Assembly (NCBI GenBank): GCA_026414545.1
Contig: JAOAIU010000054.1
Span: 1 to 64,000, forward strand
Reading direction: 5' to 3'
DNA length: 64,000 nucleotides
Source of the DNA: Candidatus Saccharicenans sp.
Lineage (GTDB): Bacteria > Acidobacteriota > Aminicenantia > Aminicenantales > Saccharicenantaceae
The number at the start of each line of letters is the position of its first letter. Position 1 is the first letter of the stretch. The notes under the pieces were generated by a model. It was not told where the DNA came from. It saw only the letters and a program-made list of their open reading frames with translations, and ran no database searches. Shown here one piece after another: positions 1 to 8,462 of this stretch. Both the position numbers and the translations under genes were made by a program.

Positions 1-498
1 GCCGACGACATCATGACTGCGGTCCGCCTGGCCGGCGAATTTGGTTTTAAACAGCTTTCCCTGGCCCACGCGGAGGAAGCTTACAGGGTGGCCGAGGAGC
101 TGGCCCGTTACAAAGTAACCGTGGTGGTTGGGCCGCGGATCATTACTTACGATGATCAGAACAGGTTGGTTAACCTGGCCGATTACCTCCACCGCTGTGG
201 TGTGGAGGTCTGCATTATGACCGATGCCGATGTGGTTCAGCAGCCTTTCCTGCGGGCCCAGGCGGCCATTGCCGTTAAATACGGTCTGGACCCGGAAGTT
301 GCCCTTAGGGCCATCACCATCAACCCGGCCCGGCTGGTAGGACTTGACGGGCGGCTGGGCAGCCTGGAGAAAGGCAAGGATGCAGACCTGGTAATCTGGA
401 GCGGGGATCTGTTCGATGTCCGGCAACAGGCGCTGCGGGTTTTTATCGACGGCAGGGAAGTTTTCCGAAGCTCGCAGGTCCCGGGAGAAAAAAATTGA
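1..498 (+). CDS. Amidohydrolase, C-terminal part (gene runs off the left edge)
   Basis: The reading frame is open from base 1, so this is the last ~165 codons of a longer gene. The visible part resembles imidazolonepropionase-like amidohydrolases (TIM-barrel metal hydrolases). It contains DDIMTAVRLA, the LAHAEEA segment with the histidine that normally binds metal, MTDAD with the late-barrel aspartate, and the family's closing pattern AITINPARLVGLDGRLGSLEKGKDADL in pieces around residues 98-127. The beta-sandwich tail follows. The same tail is found in the next gene, so the two are tandem paralogues. This copy keeps its metal-binding residues and is probably the active partner. Substrate is unknown; secreted members of the family often act on cyclic amides or dipeptides. 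Confidence 0.8.
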   Translation, partial: ADDIMTAVRLAGEFGFKQLSLAHAEEAYRVAEELARYKVTVVVGPRIITYDDQNRLVNLADYLHRCGVEVCIMTDADVVQQPFLRAQAAIAVKYGLDPEVALRAITINPARLVGLDGRLGSLEKGKDADLVIWSGDLFDVRQQALRVFIDGREVFRSSQVPGEKN

Positions 499-760
499 AA
501 GCAACGTTGGGTCTCAGGATGTTATGGCCTTTGGAATTAGATGCTCCCGGGCCGAACTCGGGTAGCGAAAATCTCAACAGGCGACCTGGAAATTTAATGG
601 TGATGGCAGAATTCAGCCCGGATGGGCCAGCGGCCACTGGTGAGGCTCTCTGAGCCCCATGCTGACGGGATGGAATGATGATTATTAAATCGGCCCTGGA
701 AATGGCAAGGAATAAGAGCCAGGCCAGCCAGGCTAACATCGTCCAGCAGGAGAAACAAAT

Positions 761-2107
761 ATGAATAATGAAAAAACGAACCCAAACAACACTTTTTTAA
801 GATTTATATGGAAAAAGCTAAGACCGATTGTTACGATGATGATAATTTGTGGGATGTTGGTTGCGAATTCACCTGCACTAGCTCCGGTTACGGCTGACCC
901 GGGTCTTCAGGTCGGGGAAGGCCCCGCCCGCATCGTGGCGATTAAGGCCGGTAAAATTCTGACCATGGCCGGCCCGGTCCTGGACAATGGCCTGATCCTG
1001 ATTGAAAACGGAAAAATAAAGGCCATAGGCAGGGATATTAAGCTCCCGGAGGGAGCCGCGATAATCGACGAGCCAGAAGGCTGGGTGCTCCCGGGCCTGA
1101 TAGATGCCCAGTCTTCCCTTGGGCTGGTCGATGAAACCGGTCGCAGCGAAAATGAAGAGCTATCCGACCCCAATGTGGCCCAACTTAACGTTATTGATGG
1201 CCTGAACCCGTTTGACAAGAGGATCGCCCAGGCCCGGGCTGCCGGCATAACGGCAGCCTTGGTTTCGCCCGGGCGCCGATCGGTCATAGGTGGGCAGATG
1301 GCTGCGGTTAGGCTTCGTGGTCAGACCGCCGATGAAATGATTCTGCTGTCGCCGGCCGGGATGAAATTCTCAATCGGCGAAGGACCGAAGCAGGCCTTCG
1401 GCGAAAAGGGACGCCTGCCTTCGACCCGGATGGGCAACGTCTACGTCATCCGGCAGGCGTTGCTGGAAGCCCGGGAGTATGCCGAGAAATGGTCTGGATA
1501 CGAAAAGAAGCTGGCCGAAGCTAAAAAAGCCAAAAAAGGCCTGGCCGACATCCAGGCTCCAAAGAGAGACCTGAAACTGGAGGCGCTGGCCCGGGTGGTG
1601 AAAGGCGAGTTAAAGGCTTTTATTGAGTGTTACCGTATGGATGATATCGGGGCGGCGCTTAGATTGGTTGACGAGTTCGGGCTGAAAGCGGTACTGGTGG
1701 GCTGCGCCGAAGGTTATCTTCTGGCCGAGGAGATATCCAGGAGAAAAATCCCGGTGATAGTCGGTCCTTTCGGCATCGGGCCCAAGAGGACTGAGACGGA
1801 AAGGGTTGAAATCAGCAACGCGGCCAAGTTACACAGGGCCGGCGTCAAGGTTGTGTTGCAGAGCGAGGTTCAGTATGGCCTCGGGACCCTGGAAGAACTC
1901 CCGCTGGTGGCCGCCCTAGCGGTCAGGGGAGGACTGCCGGAGGACGAAGCTCTGAAGGCCATTACCATCAACGCGGCCGAAGTTATCGGGGTTGGGGCGA
2001 GGCTGGGCAGCCTGGAACCGGGCAAGGAAGCTGACCTGGTAATTTTCAGCGGCCATCCATTTGATTACCGGACCAGGGTAAAAAGGGTTCTCATAGCGGG
2101 CCAATAA
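761..2107 (+). CDS. Secreted amidohydrolase-like protein, probable pseudoenzyme
   Basis: 448 aa with an N-terminal basic stretch and hydrophobic segment (about residues 22-42), so it is exported or membrane-anchored. The fold is that of the amidohydrolase upstream: a beta-sandwich start (KAGKILTMAGPVLDNG), a barrel, and the closing AITINAAEVIGVGARLGSLEPGKEADL region. The catalytic positions are changed. The usual HxH after PGLIDA is QSS (Q117, S119), the strand histidine in LAHAE of the paralogue is a cysteine here (VGCAE, C315), and the late aspartate is serine (LQSE, S368). The ligand pair before DDI is also absent (FIECYRMDDI). The start is supported by AGGAG at 748-752. It lies 262 bases after its paralogue. 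It may be a structural or regulatory partner; catalysis in the classic way is unlikely. Confidence 0.8.
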   Translation: MNNEKTNPNNTFLRFIWKKLRPIVTMMIICGMLVANSPALAPVTADPGLQVGEGPARIVAIKAGKILTMAGPVLDNGLILIENGKIKAIGRDIKLPEGAAIIDEPEGWVLPGLIDAQSSLGLVDETGRSENEELSDPNVAQLNVIDGLNPFDKRIAQARAAGITAALVSPGRRSVIGGQMAAVRLRGQTADEMILLSPAGMKFSIGEGPKQAFGEKGRLPSTRMGNVYVIRQALLEAREYAEKWSGYEKKLAEAKKAKKGLADIQAPKRDLKLEALARVVKGELKAFIECYRMDDIGAALRLVDEFGLKAVLVGCAEGYLLAEEISRRKIPVIVGPFGIGPKRTETERVEISNAAKLHRAGVKVVLQSEVQYGLGTLEELPLVAALAVRGGLPEDEALKAITINAAEVIGVGARLGSLEPGKEADLVIFSGHPFDYRTRVKRVLIAGQ

Positions 2108-2355
2108 ATCCTCAAGAAGATAGTCTTTTTTGACTTAGCATTAATGAGTGAATTGAGAGATTTGATCTAGTACAGCAAGTTTGACGGGGCGGGGCTCGGG
2201 CCGGCAGTTTTTGAGTCACGAAAGAAATGAAACGAGAATAAAAAGAAAACAAAGCATCTGGTAAACTGGTAGGAAAGCAGTATTGTTAAGGTCTCAATTT
2301 CCAGAAAAAATGTTGGTCTTGACGTTCCGGTCTGGAAAAAATTGGGGGATGAGTA

Positions 2356-2384
2356 TTGTGTCCCGCGCTTTTTGCGTTTATAAT
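2356..2384 (+). promoter_or_regulatory. Sigma-70-type promoter of the SAM riboswitch/metK unit
   Basis: A perfect -10 TATAAT lies at 2379-2384, with a weak -35 TTGTGT at 2356-2361 and 17 bases between. The predicted transcript starts near 2391, just before the riboswitch. The rest of the gap 2108-2355 is A/T-rich and holds nothing else I can recognise. Confidence 0.6.
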
Positions 2385-2407
2385 AGATGTGGCGCTGGCG
2401 TTCTCAT

Positions 2408-2526
2408 CCTCTCATCCAGAGAGGCAGAGGGTTAACGCGCCCGAAGAAGCCCGGCAACCTGCCCCCGGCGGGGCAAGGTGCCAAAAGCGTTGAGTCCCGG
2501 TTTCGGCCGGAACGAAAGATGAGAGG
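2408..2526 (+). promoter_or_regulatory. SAM-I (S-box) riboswitch aptamer
   Basis: The closing helix P1 is a perfect 9-base pairing of 2408-2416 (CCTCTCATC) with 2518-2526 (GATGAGAGG). Inside are the S-box signatures in order: CAGAGAGGCAGAGGG (2417-2431), GAAGCCCGGCAACC around 2446-2459, a GC-rich P3 hairpin, AAGGTGCCAA at about 2475-2484, a P4 hairpin CCGG/CCGG, and AACGAAAGATGAGAGG at the end. This is the classic bacterial sensor of S-adenosylmethionine. It sits about 190 bases upstream of an S-adenosylmethionine synthetase, as expected for feedback control. Confidence 0.93.
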
Positions 2527-2583
2527 AGTGGGGCGAAAGCGAGCATCGCCACCAGGTCCCGCTCCTCTCGAGCAGAAGAGAGG
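2521..2583 (+). promoter_or_regulatory. Putative expression platform of the SAM riboswitch
   Basis: The 3' half of P1 together with the next bases (GAGAGGAGTGGG, 2521-2532) can pair over 12 positions, with one G-U, with 2558-2569 (CCCGCTCCTCTC). That strand can alternatively form a local hairpin: 2564-2569 CCTCTC with 2578-2583 GAGAGG. The two structures exclude each other and compete with P1, as in a switch. No run of U follows either hairpin, so classic intrinsic termination is not evident; the metK ribosome-binding site is ~120 bases away. Confidence 0.5.
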
Positions 2584-2714
2584 CGCCTCGCCAGAGACAG
2601 CGGAGCGGAGACCGCGGTGGGAAGGCTAATTCTAAATCCGGCCTTATATTATCTGCCCGAAAATTCCCGCCTGGTAACCGTTCCTGTCAACCTATGATTT
2701 AGCTGGAGGAAATA

Positions 2715-3914
2715 ATGTCTGGTTATTACTTTGAGGTCCGGGAAGGACGGGATTTTCTGGCCGAAGAGATGCCTGTGGAAATCGTGGAGCGCAAGGGCAA
2801 GGGCCATCCCGACTCCCTTTGCGACGGGGCGGCGGAGGAACTCTCTGTGGCTCTTTCTGAAATCTACCGGAAAGAGACTGGAAGAATTCTTCATCATAAC
2901 GTGGACAAAGCGGTCCTGGTCGGCGGAAGTTCCAGCGCCGGGTTCGGCGGCGGAAAGGTGAGTGAGCCGGCCCTTCTTTACATCGTCGGCCGGGCCACCT
3001 GCGAATACAAAGGCAAAAGAATAATCGACAACGAGTCTATAAAATATCTTGAAAACAGGATTGCCGGCTGGATGATGGGGCAGGTGCCCCATCTACAACA
3101 AGAACACTTCAAGGTCAAGCTTTTAATCAGGCAGGGCAGCGAGGATTTGACAGCAATTTTCGCCGACGACGAAAGGGCTCCCCGGGCCAACGACACCTCC
3201 CTGGCCGTGGGCTACGCCCCGCTCAGCCAGCTGGAAACTCTGGTTCTGGAAACCGAGAGATTCCTGAACAGCCCGGAGGGCAAGCGCAAATTCCCGGCCC
3301 TGGGCGAGGACATAAAGGTTATGGGTGTCCGCAAGGGCGAATCCATAAACCTGACCGTGGCCGCTGCCTTCGTGGCCTCCAGGGTTGGGGACAGGCCTGC
3401 CTATGACCGAATGAAAAAGGAAATAACTGATTTCTTGCGGGGGGAATTTGTCCGGAGTTATACTTCCCGGCCGGTTGAGGTAGTCATAAATAATGCCGAT
3501 ACCGATGATTCGCAATATTTAACTGTAACTGGCACCAGCGCCGAATCGGGGGACGACGGCCAGGTGGGGCGCGGCAACCGGGCCAACGGGCTGATCACGC
3601 CCTACCGGCCGATGAGCCTGGAAGCGGTGGCCGGGAAGAATCCGGTCAGTCACGTGGGTAAGATATACAGCATCATGAGCCAGCTGATTGCCGACAGAAT
3701 CGTCCAGGCCATGCCAGAAGCCAAACAGGTTTATGTTTACATGGTCAGCCAGATCAACGAACCAATCAACGAACCCCAGGCCCTCAACGTGGAGCTGTGG
3801 GGTCTGGAAGCGAATAAGGTCAGGGCTGACATACGGAAAATTGCCGACGAAGTCCTGGGCAGCTGGCGGGAAATCCGCGACGGCTTCATGACCCGACGCT
3901 GGTCCATCTACTAA
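2715..3914 (+). CDS. metK: S-adenosylmethionine synthetase, archaeal type
   Basis: 399 aa. Makes S-adenosylmethionine from ATP and methionine in the cytoplasm. The sequence matches the archaeal MAT family, not the common bacterial MetK: it has [20 protein letters not shown] near the start, [13 protein letters not shown] around residues 71-83, and [30 protein letters not shown], given here in pieces, in the middle. Length is normal for the archaeal family (about 400). The ATG follows GGAGG at 2705-2709 with a 5-base spacer. A SAM-I riboswitch precedes it, so a bacterial RNA switch appears to control an archaeal-type enzyme. Archaeal-type MAT is known in scattered bacterial lineages, probably through old transfer. 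Confidence 0.95.
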   Translation: MSGYYFEVREGRDFLAEEMPVEIVERKGKGHPDSLCDGAAEELSVALSEIYRKETGRILHHNVDKAVLVGGSSSAGFGGGKVSEPALLYIVGRATCEYKGKRIIDNESIKYLENRIAGWMMGQVPHLQQEHFKVKLLIRQGSEDLTAIFADDERAPRANDTSLAVGYAPLSQLETLVLETERFLNSPEGKRKFPALGEDIKVMGVRKGESINLTVAAAFVASRVGDRPAYDRMKKEITDFLRGEFVRSYTSRPVEVVINNADTDDSQYLTVTGTSAESGDDGQVGRGNRANGLITPYRPMSLEAVAGKNPVSHVGKIYSIMSQLIADRIVQAMPEAKQVYVYMVSQINEPINEPQALNVELWGLEANKVRADIRKIADEVLGSWREIRDGFMTRRWSIY

Positions 3915-4056
3915 AATAGGGGATAGACTTTATCTTCATTGTTTAATAGGCGGGCGGTTTCCTGCTGGCTATGGCCTTATATGCGGACCGGATAGGTCGG
4001 AAGCTGGCTATATTTTGTGCTCAAAAATTCGGGGAATGGGTGCTGCGCCTCCCATT

Positions 4057-6381
4057 TTATAAAAGGGATTTGATAACCTCGGCCCCGGCCACACCGCTGT
4101 TGACCAGATAACATTTCACCTGATCCAGCAGGCGGCTGAAGAACATCCGCTGCATGGCCAGCTTATCTTCATTTGCCACCAGAAGGTGCGGGTTAAAGAA
4201 CGGCTGCGCTTTGGCTGAGATAGTTTTAATCGCACCCGAAGGCTCCCCGCTTTCCAGGATTCTCAGGGCTTCTTCCTTGCTCAACTCCACCACCGGCGGC
4301 GAGACCTGGTCGTTGCGCAGGATTACCAGGCTCTTCAGGCTGGTTCTCCGGGTATAGCCCTGGGGCCCGGCCAGCCAGTTGGGGTCGAGCATGGCCTGAG
4401 ATTCGCTGGAAGCCCGGAAGCAGTAAGGAGCACCCTTGTCCAGCCGGCACTCATCCTGCATGGGGCAGGTGCGGTCGGTGCAGTCCTCGCGCCTGGTGAC
4501 CACGTTTTCGCACTTGCTGTGGTCAAAGAGCCTGGCCAACCGGTCGTGAAGTTCAACGGTGTTGGTCGGGATGTAAAATTTTCTCTCGACGGCGTCGGCC
4601 ACCGCCCGGCTGCCGGAAAAGCGGATGAACACAATCTCGTTAGTCTGGGCCTGGACTCTTGGCAGCTTGAGCAGGTCAAAAAACAGCTCGGTTTTCTTGG
4701 TGCCGGGCTGTCCCACCAGAATCAGACCGTTTCCGTCCAGCCCCACGGCCATACCCCGGACGGCGTTTATGCCCAGGTGCTCCGAAGAATCCAGCACCAT
4801 GCCCAGGGCCAGCTTGCGCAGTGGTCCGTAATTGTCGGTGTTGACCAGAATTCCCGTCCTGGTCTCCGGGTGGTAATAAGCCCGCGGCTCTCTTCCGGGA
4901 ACGTTATCCACAGCATAAATCACGGCATGAGGTTCCAGGCCGGCTTCTATCTGGCCGGGAAACCAGTTCTCGACCCAGAAGTCATAAAGATGCCCGACGT
5001 TGGTCCTGAGCTGAACAATGGTGCCGTTGATGTTGGCGTTCCATTCGTAGTAATTCTCGTAACCGAGATGACTTTCCATCTCGGCCACCAGGGCATCTCT
5101 CAACTTGCTTTCAGCTACCACTTCCACGGGCACAGATTTTTTGACCCTGGTCACGTAATTTTGCAGATAAATCTTCTTGACCTTCTTGGCCGTCTTCAGA
5201 CGGCTCAGGGCCTCGGCTATCCGGTCCATTCCCTTTTCCAGGTTCTCCATGGAGGTGGCGTAGGAAATCCGGATGTAATCGTCGGCTCCGAAAGCGTCTC
5301 CGGGCACGATGGCCACCCGGGCTTCTCGCAGTAGGTAATAAGCCAGCCCGTAAGAATTCCTGATCTGAATGCCTCCCGCTTCCTTGCCATAGTAAGAACT
5401 CACATTGGGAAACAGGTAAAAAGCGCCCTGGGGCTTGAAGCAGGAGATTCCCGGAATTTGCTGCAACCTCATCAGCACATAGTTCCGCCTTCTCTGGAAC
5501 TCAGCCGCCATGCGATTAACTTCATACTGCGGCCCGGCCAGAGCCTCGACGCTGGCCTTCTGAGAGATGGAGCAGGCGTTGGAGGTAGTGTGGCTCTGGA
5601 TCTTGCTCATGGCGCTGATGATTTCGGCCGGCCCGGCGGCATAGCCTATTCTCCAGCCGGTCATGGAATAGCTCTTGGAGACGCCGTTGACGATGATGGT
5701 CTTCTTTTTAAGGTCTTCACCGAGGGCGGCGAAACTGGTGAACTGAAACCCGTCGTAAACCAGACGGCTGTAAATCTCGTCGGCAATGATGTAAATGTCT
5801 TCCTTGCGCACAACCTCGGCCAGGGACAGAAGCTGCTCCCTGGAATAGGTTGCCCCGGTGGGATTGCTGGGATTGTTCAGAACCAGGGCCCGGGTCGACG
5901 GGGATATTGCTGCTTTCAGTTGGTCTGGCGTCAGCAAAAAGCCGTCTTCCTCGCGCGTTTCCACAATGACCGGCCTTCCCTTGGCCAGGTTCACGCACTC
6001 CGGGTAAGTTACCCAGTAAGGCGCCGGGATGATGACCTCGTCGCCCTCGTTGACGATGGCCTGGACCAGGTGGTAAAGGGAGCTCTTGGCCCCGCTGGAA
6101 ATCAGGATTTCATTGGGCTTGTAGTCCAGCCCGTAATCTTCCTTGAGCCTCTTGCAGACCGCCTTTCTCAGCTCAGGGAGGCCGTCGTTTTCGGTGTACT
6201 TGGTAAAATTTTGCTCGATGGCCTTGACTGCCGCCGCCTTGACGTTTTCCGGCGTCGGAAAATCGGGTTCGCCCACGCTCAAATCAATAACATCGATTCC
6301 TTCGGCCTTCATGGACTTGGCCTTGGCCGAAATCTTTAAGGTGGGAGAAGCTCCTATTTTGGTTACTCTTTCTGAAACCAT
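4057..6381 (-). CDS. Fusion: class I aminotransferase + HprK/PEPCK-like P-loop domain
   Basis: 774 aa, roughly twice the normal aminotransferase length. Residues 1 to ~395 form a complete aspartate aminotransferase of the AspB type (class I, PLP). It contains LSVGEPDFPTP, LNNPSNPTGATYS, ADEIYSRLVYD and the PLP lysine in VSKSYSMTGWRIGYAAGP (K236). Residues ~400-774 are a second domain with LGINAVRGMAVGL followed by the phosphate-binding loop GQPGTKKTE (about 557-565). Both position and context recall HPr kinase and PEP carboxykinase loops, but a lysine replaces the usual last glycine. A cluster of five cysteines follows (about 624, 634, 639, 645, 654), possibly a zinc or Fe-S site. The second domain's function is unknown. 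The gene starts 21 bases after the flotillin stop, so they are probably cotranscribed. There is no internal stop or frame shift, so the fusion is genuine in this sequence. Confidence 0.85.
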   Translation of the reverse strand: MVSERVTKIGASPTLKISAKAKSMKAEGIDVIDLSVGEPDFPTPENVKAAAVKAIEQNFTKYTENDGLPELRKAVCKRLKEDYGLDYKPNEILISSGAKSSLYHLVQAIVNEGDEVIIPAPYWVTYPECVNLAKGRPVIVETREEDGFLLTPDQLKAAISPSTRALVLNNPSNPTGATYSREQLLSLAEVVRKEDIYIIADEIYSRLVYDGFQFTSFAALGEDLKKKTIIVNGVSKSYSMTGWRIGYAAGPAEIISAMSKIQSHTTSNACSISQKASVEALAGPQYEVNRMAAEFQRRRNYVLMRLQQIPGISCFKPQGAFYLFPNVSSYYGKEAGGIQIRNSYGLAYYLLREARVAIVPGDAFGADDYIRISYATSMENLEKGMDRIAEALSRLKTAKKVKKIYLQNYVTRVKKSVPVEVVAESKLRDALVAEMESHLGYENYYEWNANINGTIVQLRTNVGHLYDFWVENWFPGQIEAGLEPHAVIYAVDNVPGREPRAYYHPETRTGILVNTDNYGPLRKLALGMVLDSSEHLGINAVRGMAVGLDGNGLILVGQPGTKKTELFFDLLKLPRVQAQTNEIVFIRFSGSRAVADAVERKFYIPTNTVELHDRLARLFDHSKCENVVTRREDCTDRTCPMQDECRLDKGAPYCFRASSESQAMLDPNWLAGPQGYTRRTSLKSLVILRNDQVSPPVVELSKEEALRILESGEPSGAIKTISAKAQPFFNPHLLVANEDKLAMQRMFFSRLLDQVKCYLVNSGVAGAEVIKSLL

Positions 6382-6402
6382 GGCTTGCCTGCTTTTCCGG
6401 GA

Positions 6403-7839
6403 TTATTTCTTCTCAGGTTTCTTTTCCTGGGGCTCGGGCTTGGCCTCGGTAGCTGAACCCAGCTTGTCCCTCAGAAACCTGGCCAGGTCGGCTCCGGTCA
6501 GAGCCTTGAGCACCTCCGGCATCTGGGCCAGGATCTGGGTTACCTGGCCGGTAATCTGGTCGGTGCCCAGCCCCTTGTCGCCGCCGATGACCACGATCTT
6601 GTCCACCCTGGCCAGGGGTTCGGCCACGGCTCTGGCCAGCTCGGGCAGCACCTTGATGAAGCTTTCCAGCAGGGCCGCCTCGTTGTATCTTTCCCAGGCC
6701 TGGGCCTTCTTCAGCATGGCCTCGGCCTCGGCCAGACCGCGCAACTTGATTTCGTCGGCCTTCACCATGGCTTCCAATTTCATGGCTTCGGCCTTTCCCT
6801 TGCCCTCGGCCATCAGCCGTATTTCTTCAGCTTCGGCTTCGGCCTGGATCTGGTACTTGCGGGCGTCGGCCGGTTTCAGGACGTTGGCTTCCAGCTCTTT
6901 TTCCTTGCGCTTGATTTCCAGCTCTTCTATCTTGATGGCTTCCTCTTTTTCTATCTGCTTGACCTTGGCCTCTTCTTTCTTTATTTCCTGGCTGACCCGG
7001 GTGCGTTCCAGCTCATAGGAAAAGTCGGCCTGGGCTTTTTTCTGGTTGACGAAGGTCTGGGACTCAGCCTTCTTAGCTTCGTTTTCCCACTGGGCCTTGG
7101 CGATCTGGGCCTCGGCCTGAAGCCTGGCCACCTCGGCTTCTTTCCTGGCCTGAGAGGACTTGATTATGGCCTCTTTCTCGGTCTCGGCCTGGGCGATGGC
7201 TGCATCCCTCTTGGCCGCGGCAATGACCGGCTTGCTCAGGGCGTCGATGTAACCCTGGGTGTCGCTGATGTCCTTGAGGGAAAAACTCAGCAGCACCAGG
7301 CCCATGTTGGCGAAATCTTCCTTGGCGGCCTGGGCTACCCGCCTGGAAAATTCCTGCCGGCCGCGGTAGATTTCTTCAACCGTCATGGTGCCTATAATTT
7401 CCCGGACTTTTCCTTCCAGGACGGTCATGGCCACATCGCGAATTCCCTCCTTGCCGCTTCCCAGGAACTGCTCGGCGGCCAGCCTGATGGCCAGGTCGGT
7501 GGAATCCACCTTAACTTGAGCCGCGGCTTCAGCCAGGATGGGAATTCCACCGTGGGTTAGGACTTCCGGCGTCTTGATGTAAATGGTTATGACTTCGAGG
7601 GGAAGGGTGTAGACTTTTTCGATAAAGGGCCAGACAAAGGTACCACCGCCCAGTTTATACCTGTAACCTACTCTCTTTTTAGTTCCGTCGGGAAGGGTGA
7701 TGGTTCTCTTCCGGCCGCCGGCGATGATCAGGGCTTCATTTGGCCCGACTTTTCTGTATTGGGCGGCCAGGACTACTCCGATTATTGCCAGAAAAATAAC
7801 GACGGCGCCGATAATAATAAGCCAGGTAGTTAAAGGCAT
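6403..7839 (-). CDS. Flotillin-like SPFH/Band 7 membrane protein
   Basis: 478 aa. One N-terminal membrane segment ([20 protein letters not shown]) is followed by an SPFH domain starting [15 protein letters not shown], then a long Ala/Glu/Lys-rich coiled coil (about residues 210-400) with repeated AEAEAEE patterns, and a Lys/Glu/Pro-rich tail. This layout is that of flotillins (FloT/YuaG), which gather in membrane microdomains and act as scaffolds. I chose the ATG at 7837-7839 because GGAGG lies just upstream (7842-7849 on the plus strand reads TAACCTCC) and the protein then begins directly at the membrane segment; the frame is open 32 codons further but that stretch has no family character. 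It precedes the aminotransferase fusion in the same direction. Confidence 0.88.
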   Translation of the reverse strand: MPLTTWLIIIGAVVIFLAIIGVVLAAQYRKVGPNEALIIAGGRKRTITLPDGTKKRVGYRYKLGGGTFVWPFIEKVYTLPLEVITIYIKTPEVLTHGGIPILAEAAAQVKVDSTDLAIRLAAEQFLGSGKEGIRDVAMTVLEGKVREIIGTMTVEEIYRGRQEFSRRVAQAAKEDFANMGLVLLSFSLKDISDTQGYIDALSKPVIAAAKRDAAIAQAETEKEAIIKSSQARKEAEVARLQAEAQIAKAQWENEAKKAESQTFVNQKKAQADFSYELERTRVSQEIKKEEAKVKQIEKEEAIKIEELEIKRKEKELEANVLKPADARKYQIQAEAEAEEIRLMAEGKGKAEAMKLEAMVKADEIKLRGLAEAEAMLKKAQAWERYNEAALLESFIKVLPELARAVAEPLARVDKIVVIGGDKGLGTDQITGQVTQILAQMPEVLKALTGADLARFLRDKLGSATEAKPEPQEKKPEKK

Positions 7840-7974
7840 GATAACCTCCCTCCAACAATTATGATTTTGCGATGAATCCGGGGACTGGCCTGAGACAGGG
7901 CAGGAGCCGACCGGGGAAAAAAGAAACACCTTCACACCGGGTCATGGTCTTCTTACTTACCCTTTTCAGGCTAT

Positions 7975-7997
7975 CTTGAAAGGTCTTTTTTTTCAAG
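7975..7997. repeat. Small inverted repeat in the flotillin leader
   Basis: CTTGAAA (7975-7981) and TTTCAAG (7991-7997) are perfect inverted copies around a 9-base loop. They lie right at the predicted start of the flotillin transcript, so this could be an operator or a 5' hairpin. No regulator is evident. Confidence 0.4.
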
Positions 7998-8002
7998 GAA
8001 AG

Positions 8003-8031
8003 ATATTAATTCTTCCCCTAATTAAAGTCAA
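8003..8031 (-). promoter_or_regulatory. Probable promoter of the flotillin/aminotransferase unit
   Basis: On the minus strand, TTGACT (8026-8031) and TAATAT (8003-8008) are separated by 17 bases. The transcript would begin near 7996 and have a ~155-base leader before the flotillin ATG. The -35 is close to consensus; the -10 is weaker. Confidence 0.45.
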
Positions 8032-8462
8032 GCCAAATTTATAGCCAGACCGGGTGCTCTTCCGGCCGGAAATCCTGGATTGGCCGCCAGGCCGAGGTTG
8101 GATTGGCTATGGCCTGGGATTTCTGGTCGGAGGCAGCTGGGCTGGTTTCCGGATATCCTGAAGGGTTCTTGCCGGTCAATCAGTCCAGTCCGTAAGCAAG
8201 GCGCCGGAAAAAGCAAACATGAAGGGCAGTTTAAATCATTGAGATTGGCTCGGAAAAAAACCATCAATCCTTTTTTGACAAATTAAGTTTACTGCCGGAC
8301 AAAAAGTGCTTGATTTTGTTGTCGTTTTATTTTAATAATCAGCAACAATGGCCCAGCCTGGACTGTAATGGGTCAACGGTGGCCATTGAAAAATAAAAAA
8401 GGAACTGGTTCTAGTTTAGCCGGGTCAAGCGCCGGCAGGAAAAACGAGGGCTGAGGAGAAAA
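8032..8462. other. Non-coding gap
   Basis: About 430 bases between divergent genes. I see no credible gene: the open frames here have no SD, family pattern or codon character. A possible promoter for the downstream PAS/HD-GYP gene lies at 8310-8339. Confidence 0.5.
8310..8339 (+). promoter_or_regulatory. Possible promoter of the PAS/HD-GYP gene
   Basis: TTGATT (8310-8315) and AATAAT (8334-8339) with 18 bases between match four and five of six consensus positions. The gene starts ~120 bases downstream. Confidence 0.35.

Noticed and set aside
2387-2629. 80-codon open frame on the plus strand
   Set aside because: It lies across the SAM-I riboswitch and its platform; the sequence is explained by the RNA structure, and there is no SD.
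4035-4056. AATGGG/CCCATT inverted repeat after the aminotransferase fusion as terminator
   Set aside because: Only six pairs, ten-base loop and no adjacent T-run on the minus strand.
5458-6339. Long plus-strand open frames opposite the aminotransferase (and similar ones opposite tolB, leuS, ribBA)
   Set aside because: They mirror the codon pattern of the real genes on the other strand and show no family motif.
7840-7935. 32-codon N-terminal extension of the flotillin
   Set aside because: The internal ATG has a strong SD and starts right at the membrane segment.
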